64,000 nt of DNA, taken from positions 1 to 64,000 of the forward strand of contig WMBV01000018.1 in NCBI GenBank assembly GCA_017745595.1, in the 5' to 3' direction. A program made the translations under genes and the position numbers. This document shows, one piece after another, positions 43,983 to 53,163 of this stretch; the first letter of the stretch is position 1, and every line of letters begins with the position of its first letter. The notes beneath the pieces were generated by a model that saw only the letters and a program-made list of their open reading frames with translations, searched no databases and was not told the origin of the DNA. The DNA is from Bordetella petrii (GTDB lineage: Bacteria; Pseudomonadota; Gammaproteobacteria; Burkholderiales; Burkholderiaceae_B).

Positions 43983-45262
43983 GCCATATCTCCATTCATG
44001 TCCATGACGGCGCCGGTGCCAGGGCCGCCCAGGACGCCGCGGCACCATTGCACGCCAAAGCGCAAGGCCAGCAGGCCCGCCGCCAGCGCGACGACAGCGC
44101 CGATCCAGGGCATGGACTGGCTGATGTCGATCGTCAGGCCGAACAGCGACAGGGGCGCGTCGGCGCCGCTATCGCGGTGGTAAAGCATCTCGATCAGCAT
44201 GACCAGGGAAGTCAAGCTGAAGATGCCGGTCAGCAGGGTGCACAGGCCGGGCAGGGCCAGGCGGGCGGCATGAGGGTGCCGCATGAGACGCAGAGCCGGC
44301 GCAGCCAGGCTGGTGACGCCGCCGGGCAGGTACATCACGACTACGATGAACAGCAGGCCCAGATACAGATGCCAGGCCGTGCTGTAGTCGGATAATCGCA
44401 CCGTCATGAGCACGCCGATGGCCGCGCCGACGATGGGGCCGACGAAGTTGCCGATCCCGCCGATATAGGTGAACAGCAACACCGTGCCGGATTGGGCGAT
44501 GCTGAGAATGTCGGCCGATGCGATTTCGAAGTTGATGGCGTTGAGTGCGCCAGCGATACCCGCGAAGAAACCCGAGATGATCAGGGTGAGATAGCGTGCC
44601 CAGCGGGTGTCGTAGCCAATGAAAGCGGCGCGTTCCGGGTTGTCGCGCACGGCATTGATGATGCGTCCCAGCGGGGTCTGGGTAAAGCCGTACATGCCCA
44701 GAGTGGAAAGAAACAGCCACGCCGCGATCAGGCCGTATACCTGAAGTTGTGGACCGAAATTCAAGCCCAGCAATTCGGGTTCATAAACGCGGTTGGTGGA
44801 GATGCCGCCTTCGCCGCCGAAGAAGTCCGGGAACATCAGGGCGCAGGCGAACACCATTTGTCCCAGGCCCAGGGTGATCATGGCGAAGGTGGTGCCCGAC
44901 CTGCGCGTTGTGACATAGCCGATCAGCACGGCGAAAGCCATGCCGGCGAGGCCGCCTGCCAAGGGGACGAACGGCAGGGGCAGCCAGATCAATCCTTCGC
45001 CGGCATAGTTCATGGCGTGCGCCGCCCAGAAGCCGCCCAGGCCCGAGTACACCGCATGACCGAAGGACAGCATGCCGCCCTGGCCCAGCAGCATGTTGTA
45101 CGACAGGCCGAAGACCATGGCCGTGCCCATCTGCGAGAAAAGCGAGAGCGAACCCGACGACGGGAAGGCCAGCGGCATGATGACGAGCAGGGCGGCAAAG
45201 CCCGCCCAGGGAAGCATCCGCGAAAAGAAAGTGTCTTGGGTATGTTGCGCCATGCTGCTCAT
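43979..45262 (-). CDS. livM: Liv-type ABC transporter permease 2
   Basis: The product has 427 residues with about ten membrane helices. The LivM core is evident in MVFGLSYNMLLGQGGMLSFGHAVYSGLGGF (about 50-80), GYVTTRRSGTTFAMITLGLGQMVFA and TPLGRIINAVRDNPERAAFIGYD. It is longer than E. coli LivM in its C-terminal part, where additional hydrophobic segments (about 335-410) follow the canonical end. These may be two extra membrane helices. It overlaps livH and livG by 4 bp each. Confidence 0.92.
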   Translation of the reverse strand: MSSMAQHTQDTFFSRMLPWAGFAALLVIMPLAFPSSGSLSLFSQMGTAMVFGLSYNMLLGQGGMLSFGHAVYSGLGGFWAAHAMNYAGEGLIWLPLPFVPLAGGLAGMAFAVLIGYVTTRRSGTTFAMITLGLGQMVFACALMFPDFFGGEGGISTNRVYEPELLGLNFGPQLQVYGLIAAWLFLSTLGMYGFTQTPLGRIINAVRDNPERAAFIGYDTRWARYLTLIISGFFAGIAGALNAINFEIASADILSIAQSGTVLLFTYIGGIGNFVGPIVGAAIGVLMTVRLSDYSTAWHLYLGLLFIVVVMYLPGGVTSLAAPALRLMRHPHAARLALPGLCTLLTGIFSLTSLVMLIEMLYHRDSGADAPLSLFGLTIDISQSMPWIGAVVALAAGLLALRFGVQWCRGVLGGPGTGAVMDMNGDMA

Positions 45263-46206
45263 CCTTCACGATTGCCCAGGAGGCCGCGCGGCCGGAAGAT
45301 CAGGATCAGCACCAGCAGCGCATAGGGCAAGATGGGAGCTACGTTCGACAGCGGTACGTTCATCACGGCAGCGCCAAAGGTGTTGCTGGTGATGTCCAGG
45401 CCAGCGGCTTGCAGTACGCCGGCCAGCGACTGGTCGATCGCCACGGAAAACGTCTGGATCACGCCGATCAGCAGCGAGGCCAACAGCGCCCCGACGAGCG
45501 AACCCATGCCGCCCACCACCACGACCACGAAGATCACGGTGCCCAGGGTGGCGGCCATGCCCGGTTCGGTGACAAAGGCGCTGCCTCCTACGACGCCAGC
45601 GAGTCCGGCCAGCACGCAACCGCCGCCGAAGACCATCATGAAGACGCGCGGCACGTTATGGCCCAGCGACTCGACCATGCGTGGATGCGTGAGCGAGGCC
45701 TGGATGACCAGGCCTACGCGGGTACGGGTAAGGAGCAGATAGATACTGGCCAGCATTGCCAGCGCCACCGCGACCATGAAGGCGCGGTACTTGGGAAAGG
45801 AGGTGGTGAAGAGAGTGAATAGCGGGCCGTCGAGTTCGGGGGGAATGCTATAGGGAACGGCGGAGCGGCCCCATATCAGTTGTACGATCTCGACCACCAG
45901 GTACGAAATGCCGAAGGTGAACAGCAGTTCGGCGACGTGGCCGTACTTGTGCACGGTGCGCAAGCCAAAGCGCTCGATGACCGCGCCCAGCGCGCCAACC
46001 ATCAGGGGCGCGATGAACAGCGCGGGCCAGAAGCCCATGAGATTGCTCAGCATGTAGCCGAAGTACGCGCCCAGCATGTAGAAGCTGGCATGGGCGAAGT
46101 TGAGTACCCCCATCATGCTGAAAATCAGGGTCAAGCCCGACGACAGCATGAACAGCAACAGTCCGTAGCTGATGCTGTTGAGCAAGGTGATTATGAAAAA
46201 TTCCAC
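45259..46206 (-). CDS. livH: Liv-type ABC transporter permease 1
   Basis: The product has 315 residues with about eight membrane helices. Family features are LLNSISYGLLLFMLSSGLTLIFSMMGVLNFAHASFYMLGAYF at the N-terminus and ASLTHPRMVESLGHNVPRVFMMVFGGGCVLAGLAGVVGG in the central cytoplasmic loop. GGMGSLVGALLASLLIGV follows. It pairs with the LivM-like permease. The upstream dehydrogenase gene ends 42 bp away, so the importer and catabolic genes form one transcription unit. Confidence 0.93.
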   Translation of the reverse strand: MEFFIITLLNSISYGLLLFMLSSGLTLIFSMMGVLNFAHASFYMLGAYFGYMLSNLMGFWPALFIAPLMVGALGAVIERFGLRTVHKYGHVAELLFTFGISYLVVEIVQLIWGRSAVPYSIPPELDGPLFTLFTTSFPKYRAFMVAVALAMLASIYLLLTRTRVGLVIQASLTHPRMVESLGHNVPRVFMMVFGGGCVLAGLAGVVGGSAFVTEPGMAATLGTVIFVVVVVGGMGSLVGALLASLLIGVIQTFSVAIDQSLAGVLQAAGLDITSNTFGAAVMNVPLSNVAPILPYALLVLILIFRPRGLLGNREG

Positions 46207-46248
46207 GCGATGTCTCCTGTGTTTTTTTGAGTGACGCGATTTCAGTTT

Positions 46249-48078
46249 TCAGAACCAGGCATTCTCCATGTCCAGGCATGTCCGGTCGACCGGGTCCAGT
46301 ACGCGCAGCCAGGCGGCCACCTTGGGCAGCTCCCAACATTGAAAGTAGGTGCAGGCCTGCAGCTTGCCCCGGTAGAAATGCCGGCTGTCCTGGTCCGTAG
46401 CGAGCGCCAGTTTCTGCGTGGCTGCAAGCGCCTGTTCGAGCCAGATCCAGCCCACCACCGTATGGCCGAAAGCTTGCAGGTAGGGCGCGGAGTTTGCCAG
46501 GCGCGTGTTGATGTCGTCGATGTCGAGCAGGGCCAGACCGGCGTCTCGTACCGCGGTCCATGCCTGTTCGAGTTTGTCGGCGTCGTTGCGCAGGCGGTCG
46601 GTCCGGCGGGCCTGCGCGATGCTGGCACCGATGCGCGCGTCCAGATCTTGCAGCGGCTCGCCCTGGTGCTGCCCCAGTTTGCGCCCCAACAGATCGAGCG
46701 ACTGGATTCCGAAGGTGCCTTCGTGGATGGGGTTGAGGCGGTTGTCGCGGTAGAACTGCTCGACGTTGTACTCACGCGAATAGCCATAGCCGCCGTGTAC
46801 TTGGATAGCCAGATCGTTGGCGCGCAGGCACCATTCCGAAGGCCAGCTCTTTGTGACCGGTGTGAGCAGGTCCAGCAGGCGCTCCGCGCGATGGCGTGCT
46901 TCGGGCGTTTCGGCGGTGAGCTGTTCGTCGATGAGGCGTGCGCTGTAGAGGGCCAGGGCCAGGCCACCCTCGGCATAGGCCTTCTGGGCCAGCAGCATGC
47001 GGCGCACGTCGGAATGCTGAATCAGCGGCACCATGGGCTGGTCGGGGCGCTTGTCGGCAGGTAGGCGGCCCTGGGGGCGCTGCCTGGCGTATTCCAGCGC
47101 ATGCAGATAGCCGGTATAGCCCAGTGCGGCGGCGCTCAGGCCGACAGCGATGCGGGCCTCGTTCATCATCTTGAACATGTGGGCCAGACCTTTGCCGGGC
47201 TCGCCGATCAGCCAAGCCTTGGCGCCCGCCTTGCCGGCGGGACGGGCAAGGCCTTCGCCGAAATTGAGCAGGCAGTTGGGCAGGCCGCGGTAGCCCATTT
47301 TGTGGTTGAGGCCGGCCAGCGCAATGTCGTTGCGTTCGCCTGCGCGGCCTTGCGCGTCGAGCAGCCGGCGCGGCGCCAGAAAAAGTGAAATTCCCTGTAC
47401 ACCGGGCGGCAGCCTGCCATCGGGCCCCGGTATCTTTGCCAGTACCAGGTGCACGATATTCTCGGAGATTCCATGCTCGCCGCCGGAGATCCACATCTTG
47501 TTGCCGAACAGGCGGTAGCTGCCGTCCGGTTGCGGTTCGGCGCGGGTGCGGATATCGGCCAGAGATGAGCCGGCTTGCGGTTCGGACAAGCACATGGTGC
47601 CCAGGAAGCGGCCCGTCATCATGGGGCGCACATAGCGATCGATCTGCTCGGGCGAGCCGTATGCCAGCAGCAGTTCGGCGTTGGCGACTGTCAGGAAGAC
47701 ATAGCCGGCGGTAGCGACGTTGGCTGCCATCATGTGAGCCATGCCGGCGCGTTCGACCACGAAGGGCAGCTGCATGCCGCCCAGATCGTAGTCCTGGCGG
47801 GCGGCCATCAGGCCTGCCTCGGAGAAGGCCCGCAGCGCCTCTCCCACCTCGGGAATGATCGTGACCTGCTCGCCGTCGAACTCGGGCTCGTTCTGATCGC
47901 TTTTCTTATTGTGCGGGGCGAAGAAGTCTTCGGCGATGGCGGCATAGGCGTCGAGCGCCGCCGAGCAGGTTTCGCGGCTGTGGTCGGCGTGGCGCGCGCG
48001 ATCGCACAGGGACTGCGCTTGCAGCCAGTCGAACAGCAGGAAGTCGAGATCGCGCCGTGAAAGAATCAAGGACGGCAT
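46249..48078 (-). CDS. Long acyl-CoA dehydrogenase (DmdC-like)
   Basis: The product has 609 residues. The start [19 protein letters not shown] at 48078 overlaps the thiolase stop by one base. It is longer than ordinary acyl-CoA dehydrogenases because of an N-terminal helical extension (about 1-70) and a C-terminal domain (about 480-609). The core has TMCLSEPQAGSSLADIRT, FGNKMWISGGEHGISEN, catalytic-region YRDNRLNPIHEGTFGIQSLDLLGRK with Glu in HEGT, and QVHGGYGYSREYNVEQ. This form includes methylthiopropionyl-CoA dehydrogenase DmdC and other broad acyl-CoA dehydrogenases. It catalyses the first oxidation in the operon's pathway. Confidence 0.92.
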   Translation of the reverse strand: MPSLILSRRDLDFLLFDWLQAQSLCDRARHADHSRETCSAALDAYAAIAEDFFAPHNKKSDQNEPEFDGEQVTIIPEVGEALRAFSEAGLMAARQDYDLGGMQLPFVVERAGMAHMMAANVATAGYVFLTVANAELLLAYGSPEQIDRYVRPMMTGRFLGTMCLSEPQAGSSLADIRTRAEPQPDGSYRLFGNKMWISGGEHGISENIVHLVLAKIPGPDGRLPPGVQGISLFLAPRRLLDAQGRAGERNDIALAGLNHKMGYRGLPNCLLNFGEGLARPAGKAGAKAWLIGEPGKGLAHMFKMMNEARIAVGLSAAALGYTGYLHALEYARQRPQGRLPADKRPDQPMVPLIQHSDVRRMLLAQKAYAEGGLALALYSARLIDEQLTAETPEARHRAERLLDLLTPVTKSWPSEWCLRANDLAIQVHGGYGYSREYNVEQFYRDNRLNPIHEGTFGIQSLDLLGRKLGQHQGEPLQDLDARIGASIAQARRTDRLRNDADKLEQAWTAVRDAGLALLDIDDINTRLANSAPYLQAFGHTVVGWIWLEQALAATQKLALATDQDSRHFYRGKLQACTYFQCWELPKVAAWLRVLDPVDRTCLDMENAWF

Positions 48079-49262
48079 CACGCCACCTCGAACAGACCAG
48101 CCGCGCCCATGCCGCCTCCCACGCACATCGCCACGACCACATGACGTGCGCCGCGCCGGCGGCCTTCGATGAGGGCATGTCCGACCAGGCGGGCGCCCGT
48201 CATGCCGTAGGGATGGCCGATGGAGATGCCGCCGCCGTTGACGTTATAAATGGCCGGATCGATGCCCAGATGATCGCGGCAATACACTACCTGGCAGGCA
48301 AAGGCCTCGTTGAGCTCCCACAGGCCGATGTCGCCGATCTTGAGGCCGTGTTGCGCCAGCAGCTTGGGAATGGCATGGATCGGGCCGATGCCCATTTCTT
48401 CCGGGGCGCAGCCGGCCACTGCCATGCCGCGGTAGATGCCCAGGGGCTGCAAGCCGCGGCTTTCGGCCAGCTGGCGGTCCATCAGCACGCAGGCCGAGGC
48501 GCCGTCGGAGAGCTGGCTGGCGTTGCCGGCGGTGACCACGCCGCCTTCAATGACTGGCTTGAGCTGCCGCAGGCCCTCGAGCGTGGTGTCGGCGCGGTTG
48601 CCTTCGTCGCGGGAGAGGGTGACGTCTTTGTGGCTGACAGCCTTGGTTTCTTTGTCGACGACTTTCATCGTGGTTGTGATGGGCACGATTTCTTCGTCGA
48701 ACAGGCCGGCGGCCTGGGCCTGGGCGGTGCGCTGCTGCGATTGCAGCGAGTAGGCGTCCTGGGCTTCGCGCGTGATGCCATAGCGCCTGGATACGAGTTC
48801 CGCTGTCTCGAGCATAGGCATATAAGCATGCGGCGCGGCAGCGATCACCTGGGGATCGGCCTCTTTGACGGTCCAGGGGAAGTAATCGTTCTGCACGGCG
48901 GAGATGTTTTCCTGGCCGCCGGCGACTACCGCCTTCATGCCGTCGACCATGATCTGCTTGGCGGCGGTGGCGATGGCCATGAGGCTCGAAGAGCATTGGC
49001 GGTCCATGGTCTGGCCGGATACGGTGTCCGGCAGGCCGGCGGCCAGCGCGGCGAGGCGGGCCAGGTTGCCGCCGGCGGTGCCAGCGGTCAGCACCGAGCC
49101 GATGATGACGTCGTCGATTTCTCCGCCTTCGAGGCGCGAGCGCGCCACGGCGTGCTTGATGGCGTGCGCCATCATCGAAGGAGATTTGATGTTATTCAGG
49201 GCGCCACGGAATGCGCGGCCGATGGGGGTTCGTACGGTAGAAACGATGACGGCTTCTTTCAT
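48078..49262 (-). CDS. Acetyl-CoA acyltransferase (thiolase)
   Basis: The product has 394 residues. The thiolase hallmarks are intact: nucleophile Cys in [19 protein letters not shown] (about residue 90), [23 protein letters not shown] with the catalytic His (about 345-365), and C-terminal [13 protein letters not shown] with the second Cys. It cleaves 3-oxoacyl-CoA to acetyl-CoA and a shortened acyl-CoA, the last step of the pathway. It directly follows the TetR gene (46-bp gap) and overlaps the dehydrogenase start by one base. Confidence 0.94.
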   Translation of the reverse strand: MKEAVIVSTVRTPIGRAFRGALNNIKSPSMMAHAIKHAVARSRLEGGEIDDVIIGSVLTAGTAGGNLARLAALAAGLPDTVSGQTMDRQCSSSLMAIATAAKQIMVDGMKAVVAGGQENISAVQNDYFPWTVKEADPQVIAAAPHAYMPMLETAELVSRRYGITREAQDAYSLQSQQRTAQAQAAGLFDEEIVPITTTMKVVDKETKAVSHKDVTLSRDEGNRADTTLEGLRQLKPVIEGGVVTAGNASQLSDGASACVLMDRQLAESRGLQPLGIYRGMAVAGCAPEEMGIGPIHAIPKLLAQHGLKIGDIGLWELNEAFACQVVYCRDHLGIDPAIYNVNGGGISIGHPYGMTGARLVGHALIEGRRRGARHVVVAMCVGGGMGAAGLFEVA

Positions 49263-49308
49263 TCGATGTCTCTTGTGCTTTTACGAAGTTGCGTGACGAG
49301 CGCAGGCG

Positions 49309-49869
49309 CTAGTCCGTGAATAAGTGGACGAACAGGTCGCAGAGCTCTTCCGTGGTGTAGCGGCCGCCTTGGCGGAACCAAGTCATGACGCCGCGCATGG
49401 CGCCATTGATGATGCGTTCGGCCATGTCGGGCTCGCAGCGCAGGCGGCCGATCTCGTAGCAGCCTCGCAGGGCTTGCAGCCAGCAGCCTTGGAAGCGCTT
49501 GCGCAGCGCCCGCAGTTCGGGCATGGAGGCCTCGGGCGCCTCGCGCCATTCGAAATACAGCACGGCGTGATAGTCGCGGTGCACGTCGGTGATCATGACG
49601 TCGAGCTCGTTGCGGACCAGTCCGCGCAGTTGCTTGAGTGGGTCGGTTTCGCGAGCCAGCAGGGATTCGTGCATTTCGCAAATATCCAGGAATGCCTGCC
49701 GCATGATCTCCACCAGGATTTCTTCTTTGCTCTTGAAGTGATGGAACAGGCTGCCCGAAAGAATGCCGACTTCCTGGGCGATGTCGCGAACCGTGGTGCC
49801 TTTGTATCCGTGTTGGCGGAATTGGCTGGCAGCTGCTCGAAGGATGCGTTCGCGGGGGATGGATGTCAT
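49309..49869 (-). CDS. TetR-family transcriptional regulator
   Basis: The product has 186 residues; the start MTSIPRERILRAAASQFRQ at 49869 is chosen over an upstream in-frame extension of no family character. The HTH (about 8-52) reads GYKGTTVRDIAQEVG, ILSGSLFHHFKSKEEIL, followed by a helical ligand-binding domain. TetR regulators of acyl-CoA pathways (PsrA, LiuR, PaaR type) usually bind an acyl-CoA. As first gene of the minus-strand 12-gene operon it probably represses that operon and possibly the divergent plus-strand one, through a perfect dyad at 50012-50029. Confidence 0.9.
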   Translation of the reverse strand: MTSIPRERILRAAASQFRQHGYKGTTVRDIAQEVGILSGSLFHHFKSKEEILVEIMRQAFLDICEMHESLLARETDPLKQLRGLVRNELDVMITDVHRDYHAVLYFEWREAPEASMPELRALRKRFQGCWLQALRGCYEIGRLRCEPDMAERIINGAMRGVMTWFRQGGRYTTEELCDLFVHLFTD

Positions 49870-50011
49870 GGTCAAGGGGCAAGAACCGTTTGGCGTTGCC
49901 GAGGAATATGGCACGGCCAAGGTACACAAAGCAAGTGCTTGGTTGGTAAAAAGACTAGGGGAATACCCGAAAACAGCCGGCCGGTCATGTCGGTTGACGG
50001 TTAATATGTTC

Positions 50012-50029
50012 GAACTTAATATAAAGTTC
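50012..50029. promoter_or_regulatory. Operator-like dyad GAACTT-AATATA-AAGTTC
   Basis: An 18-base perfect inverted repeat in the AT-rich 296-bp gap between the divergent tetR operon and the DUF35-thiolase operon, 143 bases upstream of the tetR start. The size and symmetry fit a TetR-type operator. The surrounding TAATAT and ATAAAG resemble promoter elements. Nothing else was recognised in this gap. Confidence 0.6.
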
Positions 50030-50165
50030 ATACAAATAAACGGGCCGGTGATGCTGAGGTTCCGGGGCGGATAGACGGCCCTCAAGCCAGTTTCCATGCC
50101 CTGCAACGCTCTCCCAACGTAGTGAGCTGAGACCCCATCTGAAACCTTTCCGTGAGACAAGCCAT

Positions 50166-50585
50166 ATGTCAGCACCAGAAAGTCTGGCCGACGCATCCGG
50201 CCAGCCGGGCCCGCGTGGTCCCGAACAGACGTATTTCCACTATTTGCGGGAGGGCGATTGGCGCATTCCGCGTTGTTGCGATTGCGGCAGGGCCGTGTTC
50301 TACCCGCGCATCGTCTGCCCGTTCTGCGGTGGACAGAAGTTCGACTGGGTTGCCCCGTCAGGCTTGGGTACGATCCATGCCACCACTGTGATGCGCCGCC
50401 CGGCGCAGGCTGGCGGGGACGCCAATTTGTGCCTGGTCGATCTGGACGAGGGCGTGCGCATGATGAGCCGGGTCGAAGGCGTCGATCCCGCGGCGCCGGA
50501 CATCGGCGACCGTGTGCGAGCGCAAGTGCGCCGCGAGGGCGAGCAGGCCCTGGTCGTGTTCGAATTGCTGGAGGGCGCACGATGA
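50166..50585 (+). CDS. DUF35 zinc-ribbon/OB-fold protein
   Basis: The product has 139 residues. The N-terminal helix (YFHYLREGDWRIPRC) is followed by a rubredoxin-like zinc ribbon with two Cys pairs, CCDCGRAVFYPRIVCPFCGG (about 38-57). An OB-fold (about 60-135, APSGLGTIHATTVMRRP and CLVDLDEGVRMMSRVEG) completes it. DUF35 proteins act as acyl-CoA-binding partners of thiolase-like enzymes, as in BbsAB, the ChsH2-Ltp2 aldolase and archaeal thiolase/HMG-CoA synthase complexes. The next gene overlaps by 4 bp and encodes just such a thiolase-like protein. Confidence 0.9.
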   Translation: MSAPESLADASGQPGPRGPEQTYFHYLREGDWRIPRCCDCGRAVFYPRIVCPFCGGQKFDWVAPSGLGTIHATTVMRRPAQAGGDANLCLVDLDEGVRMMSRVEGVDPAAPDIGDRVRAQVRREGEQALVVFELLEGAR

Positions 50586-51751
50586 GCGGAAATGCATTGC
50601 GCGGCGCCGCCGCCGTGGTGGGCGTGGGCCAGGCCGGGCTCGGCGCGGCGCACGGCCATACCGAGATGGAAATCCTGGCGCAGGCTGCCGCGCGCGCCGT
50701 GGCCGATGCCGGGCTGCGCATGTCCGACATAGACGGCCTGTGTACTTGCAGCGCGTCGGCCACGATGTGGGCCATGCCGGTGGCCGAGTACCTGGGCATC
50801 AGGCCGGCTTTCATCGACAGCACCATGCTGGGCGGCTCCAGCTTCGTGGCCCACTTGCTGCCGGCCGTACAGGCGTTGATGGCGGGTGAGTGCAACGCGG
50901 TGCTGGTCTGCTATGGCAGCACCCAGCGGACAGGCTCGGTGAATCGCGCCGCCGTGGGAAAGATGCGCCAGGTACTGGACCCGCAGCCCTACGAAACGCC
51001 CTACGAACCGATGCAGCCTATCAGCGCTTATGCGCTAGCGGCCGCGCGCCACATGGGGCAGTACGGCACGACCCGCGAGCAGTTGGCCGAGGTGGCGGTG
51101 GCGGCGCGCGCGTGGGCCCGGCTCAATCCCGAGGCATATGCGCGGGATCCGCTGTCGATTCGGGATGTGCTGGATGCGCGCATGGTGTGTGATCCGCTGA
51201 CCGTACGCGATTGCTGCCTGTTGACCGACGGGGCGGGGGCTTTCGTGCTGGCGCGCGGCGACCGGGCCCGGGACCTGCCGCACCCGCCCGCGTATGTGTT
51301 GGGCAGCGCCACCGCCGTCTGGCACCGGCAGATTTCCAGCATGGAAGATCTGACGACGACCGCGGCGGCCGAGTCGGGGCCGCGCGCGTTGCGCATGGCC
51401 GGCTTGTCGCCGCGAGACGTGGATCTGCTTTGCCTTTACGACGCCTTCACGATCAACACCATCTTGTTCCTGGAAGACCTGGGCTTTTGCCCCAAGGGCG
51501 AGGGCGGCCGCTTTGTCAGTGATGGCGCCATCGCGCCCGGTGGTCGGTTGCCGGTCAACACCAACGGAGGCGGGCTGTCGTTCGGCCACCCGGGGATGTA
51601 CGGGGTGTTCCTGGTGATCGAGGCCGTGCGCCAATTGCGCGGCCAGGCCGGCGAGCGCCAGCAGCCGGTCGATGTGGCTCTGGTGCATGGCAACGGCGCG
51701 ACGCTGTCCAGCCAGTCCACGGCCATTCTGGGCAGCGCTGCCGCGCTATGA
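50582..51751 (+). CDS. Thiolase-like protein (SCP2/lipid-transfer type) lacking the nucleophilic Cys
   Basis: The product has 389 residues; the start MSGNALRGAAAVVGVGQ at 50582 overlaps the DUF35 stop as ATGA. A thiolase fold is indicated by ARAVADAGLRMSDIDGLCTC and the C-terminal NTNGGGLSFGHPGMYGVFL. At the usual nucleophile position the sequence is STMLGGSSFVAHL, with no Cys. That is the pattern of lipid-transfer/Ltp2-type proteins, some of which are retro-aldolases working with a DUF35 partner. It probably cleaves a carbon-carbon bond in a CoA ester; the substrate is unknown. The CoA-transferase genes follow 46 bp later. Confidence 0.88.
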   Translation: MSGNALRGAAAVVGVGQAGLGAAHGHTEMEILAQAAARAVADAGLRMSDIDGLCTCSASATMWAMPVAEYLGIRPAFIDSTMLGGSSFVAHLLPAVQALMAGECNAVLVCYGSTQRTGSVNRAAVGKMRQVLDPQPYETPYEPMQPISAYALAAARHMGQYGTTREQLAEVAVAARAWARLNPEAYARDPLSIRDVLDARMVCDPLTVRDCCLLTDGAGAFVLARGDRARDLPHPPAYVLGSATAVWHRQISSMEDLTTTAAAESGPRALRMAGLSPRDVDLLCLYDAFTINTILFLEDLGFCPKGEGGRFVSDGAIAPGGRLPVNTNGGGLSFGHPGMYGVFLVIEAVRQLRGQAGERQQPVDVALVHGNGATLSSQSTAILGSAAAL

Positions 51752-51797
51752 AAGCTCATCTGACAAGCAGACAGTCCATCACAGGCAGAAGACACAC

Positions 51798-52469
51798 ATG
51801 ATCAACAAGATCTCTCCTTCCCTGCTCGATGCCGTGTCAGGCATCGGCGACGGTGCTTCGGTAATGGTGACGGGTTTTGGCGATTCGGGCTTGCCGCGCG
51901 AATTGCTGCATGCATTGATCGAACACGGCGCCACCGACCTGACCGTGATCAGCAACAACGCTGGAACCGGCACCACCGGCCTGGCGGCCTTGCTGGCTGC
52001 CGGCCGCGTGCGCAAGATGATCTGCACCTATCCGAAATCATCGGGCGCGGACGTTTTCACTGCGCTGTACCGGCAGAAGAAAATCGAACTGGAGCTGGTG
52101 CCGCAGGGCACGCTGCTCGAACGCATGCGAGCCGCGGGCGCCGGCCTCGGGCCGTTCTATACCCCCACCGGCTATGGCACGCCCGTTGCCGAGGGCAAGC
52201 CGCAGTGCGTGTACCAGGGCAAGGGCTATGTGCAAGAGGAGCCGCTGCGCGCCGACTTCGCGCTGGTCAAGGCCTATCACGCCGATCGTTGGGGCAACCT
52301 GACTTATCGCCTGGCCGCGCGCGGCTTCGGCCCGGTGATGTGCATGGCGGCGGCCACGGCGATCGCCCAGGTCGACGACATCCTGCCCCTGGGCTTGATT
52401 CCTCCCGACACCATCGTGACTCCCGGCATCTTCGTCGGCCGGGTCGTGCGCAAGGACAGCGGATTATGA
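51798..52469 (+). CDS. 3-oxoacid CoA-transferase, subunit A (PcaI-like)
   Basis: The product has 223 residues; the start MINKISPSLLDAVSGIG at 51798. The family-I CoA-transferase alpha fold has VMVTGFGDSGLPRELLHALIEHG near the N-terminus and FYTPTGYGTPVAEGK, then PLRADFALVKAYHADRWGNLTYR. It closely fits the 3-oxoadipate CoA-transferase A (PcaI) pattern but other beta-oxo acids are possible. It overlaps subunit B by 4 bp (ATGA). Together with PcaB-, PcaC- and PcaD-like genes nearby it points to an oxoadipate-type pathway. Confidence 0.9.
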   Translation: MINKISPSLLDAVSGIGDGASVMVTGFGDSGLPRELLHALIEHGATDLTVISNNAGTGTTGLAALLAAGRVRKMICTYPKSSGADVFTALYRQKKIELELVPQGTLLERMRAAGAGLGPFYTPTGYGTPVAEGKPQCVYQGKGYVQEEPLRADFALVKAYHADRWGNLTYRLAARGFGPVMCMAAATAIAQVDDILPLGLIPPDTIVTPGIFVGRVVRKDSGL

Positions 52470-53134
52470 GCAACACGAAAAAACTGAGCCGCGACCGTGT
52501 CGCGCAATTGGTGGCTGCCGATATCGCGCCCGGCAGCTATGTGAACATCGGGCTGGGCATGCCCACGCTGGTGGCCAAGTATCTCGATGCCTCCAAGGAA
52601 ATCATCCTGCACAGCGAGAACGGCATCCTGGGCATTGAAGACGTCACGCCCGGCGATGCGGGCGACGAGGACCTGATCAACGCCAGCAAGGCGCGCCTGC
52701 AGCTCATTCCGGGGGCCTCGATCAGCGACCAGTCGCTATCGTTTGCCATGATGCGCGGCGGCCACCTGGACGCCACCATCCTTGGCGCGTTCCAGGTGTC
52801 GAACGCAGGAGACATCGCCAGTTGGGCCACCAACGATACCGAGGCCGTACCCGGCATCGGCGGGGCCATGGACCTGGTGGCCGGCGCCCGCAAAGTGATC
52901 GTCGTGATGGAGCACACCACCCGCGATGGGCGCCCCAAGCTGCTGCGTGCCTGCACGTTCCCGCTGACGGGCAAGGGCGTCGTCCACGTTGTGTACACCG
53001 ACATGGCGATCATCGACGTCGACCGCGGGCGAGGTTTTGTCGTACGCGCCATGGCCGAGGGCCTGACGCGCGAGATGTTGCAGTCCGCTACCGAAGCGCC
53101 GCTGGTTTTTTCCGATCAGCTGTTTTTTATCTGA
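52466..53134 (+). CDS. 3-oxoacid CoA-transferase, subunit B (PcaJ-like)
   Basis: The product has 222 residues. The catalytic Glu51 is in HSENGILGIED, and YVNIGLGMPTLVAKYL and GGHLDATILGAFQVS are further subunit-B landmarks. Family-I transferases form a glutamyl-CoA intermediate at this Glu, moving CoA from succinyl-CoA to a 3-oxo acid. It is translationally coupled to subunit A and followed after 29 bp by a Bug receptor gene. Confidence 0.92.
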   Translation: MSNTKKLSRDRVAQLVAADIAPGSYVNIGLGMPTLVAKYLDASKEIILHSENGILGIEDVTPGDAGDEDLINASKARLQLIPGASISDQSLSFAMMRGGHLDATILGAFQVSNAGDIASWATNDTEAVPGIGGAMDLVAGARKVIVVMEHTTRDGRPKLLRACTFPLTGKGVVHVVYTDMAIIDVDRGRGFVVRAMAEGLTREMLQSATEAPLVFSDQLFFI

Positions 53135-53163
53135 GAAATGCATTGCACCAGGAGACAAGAACA

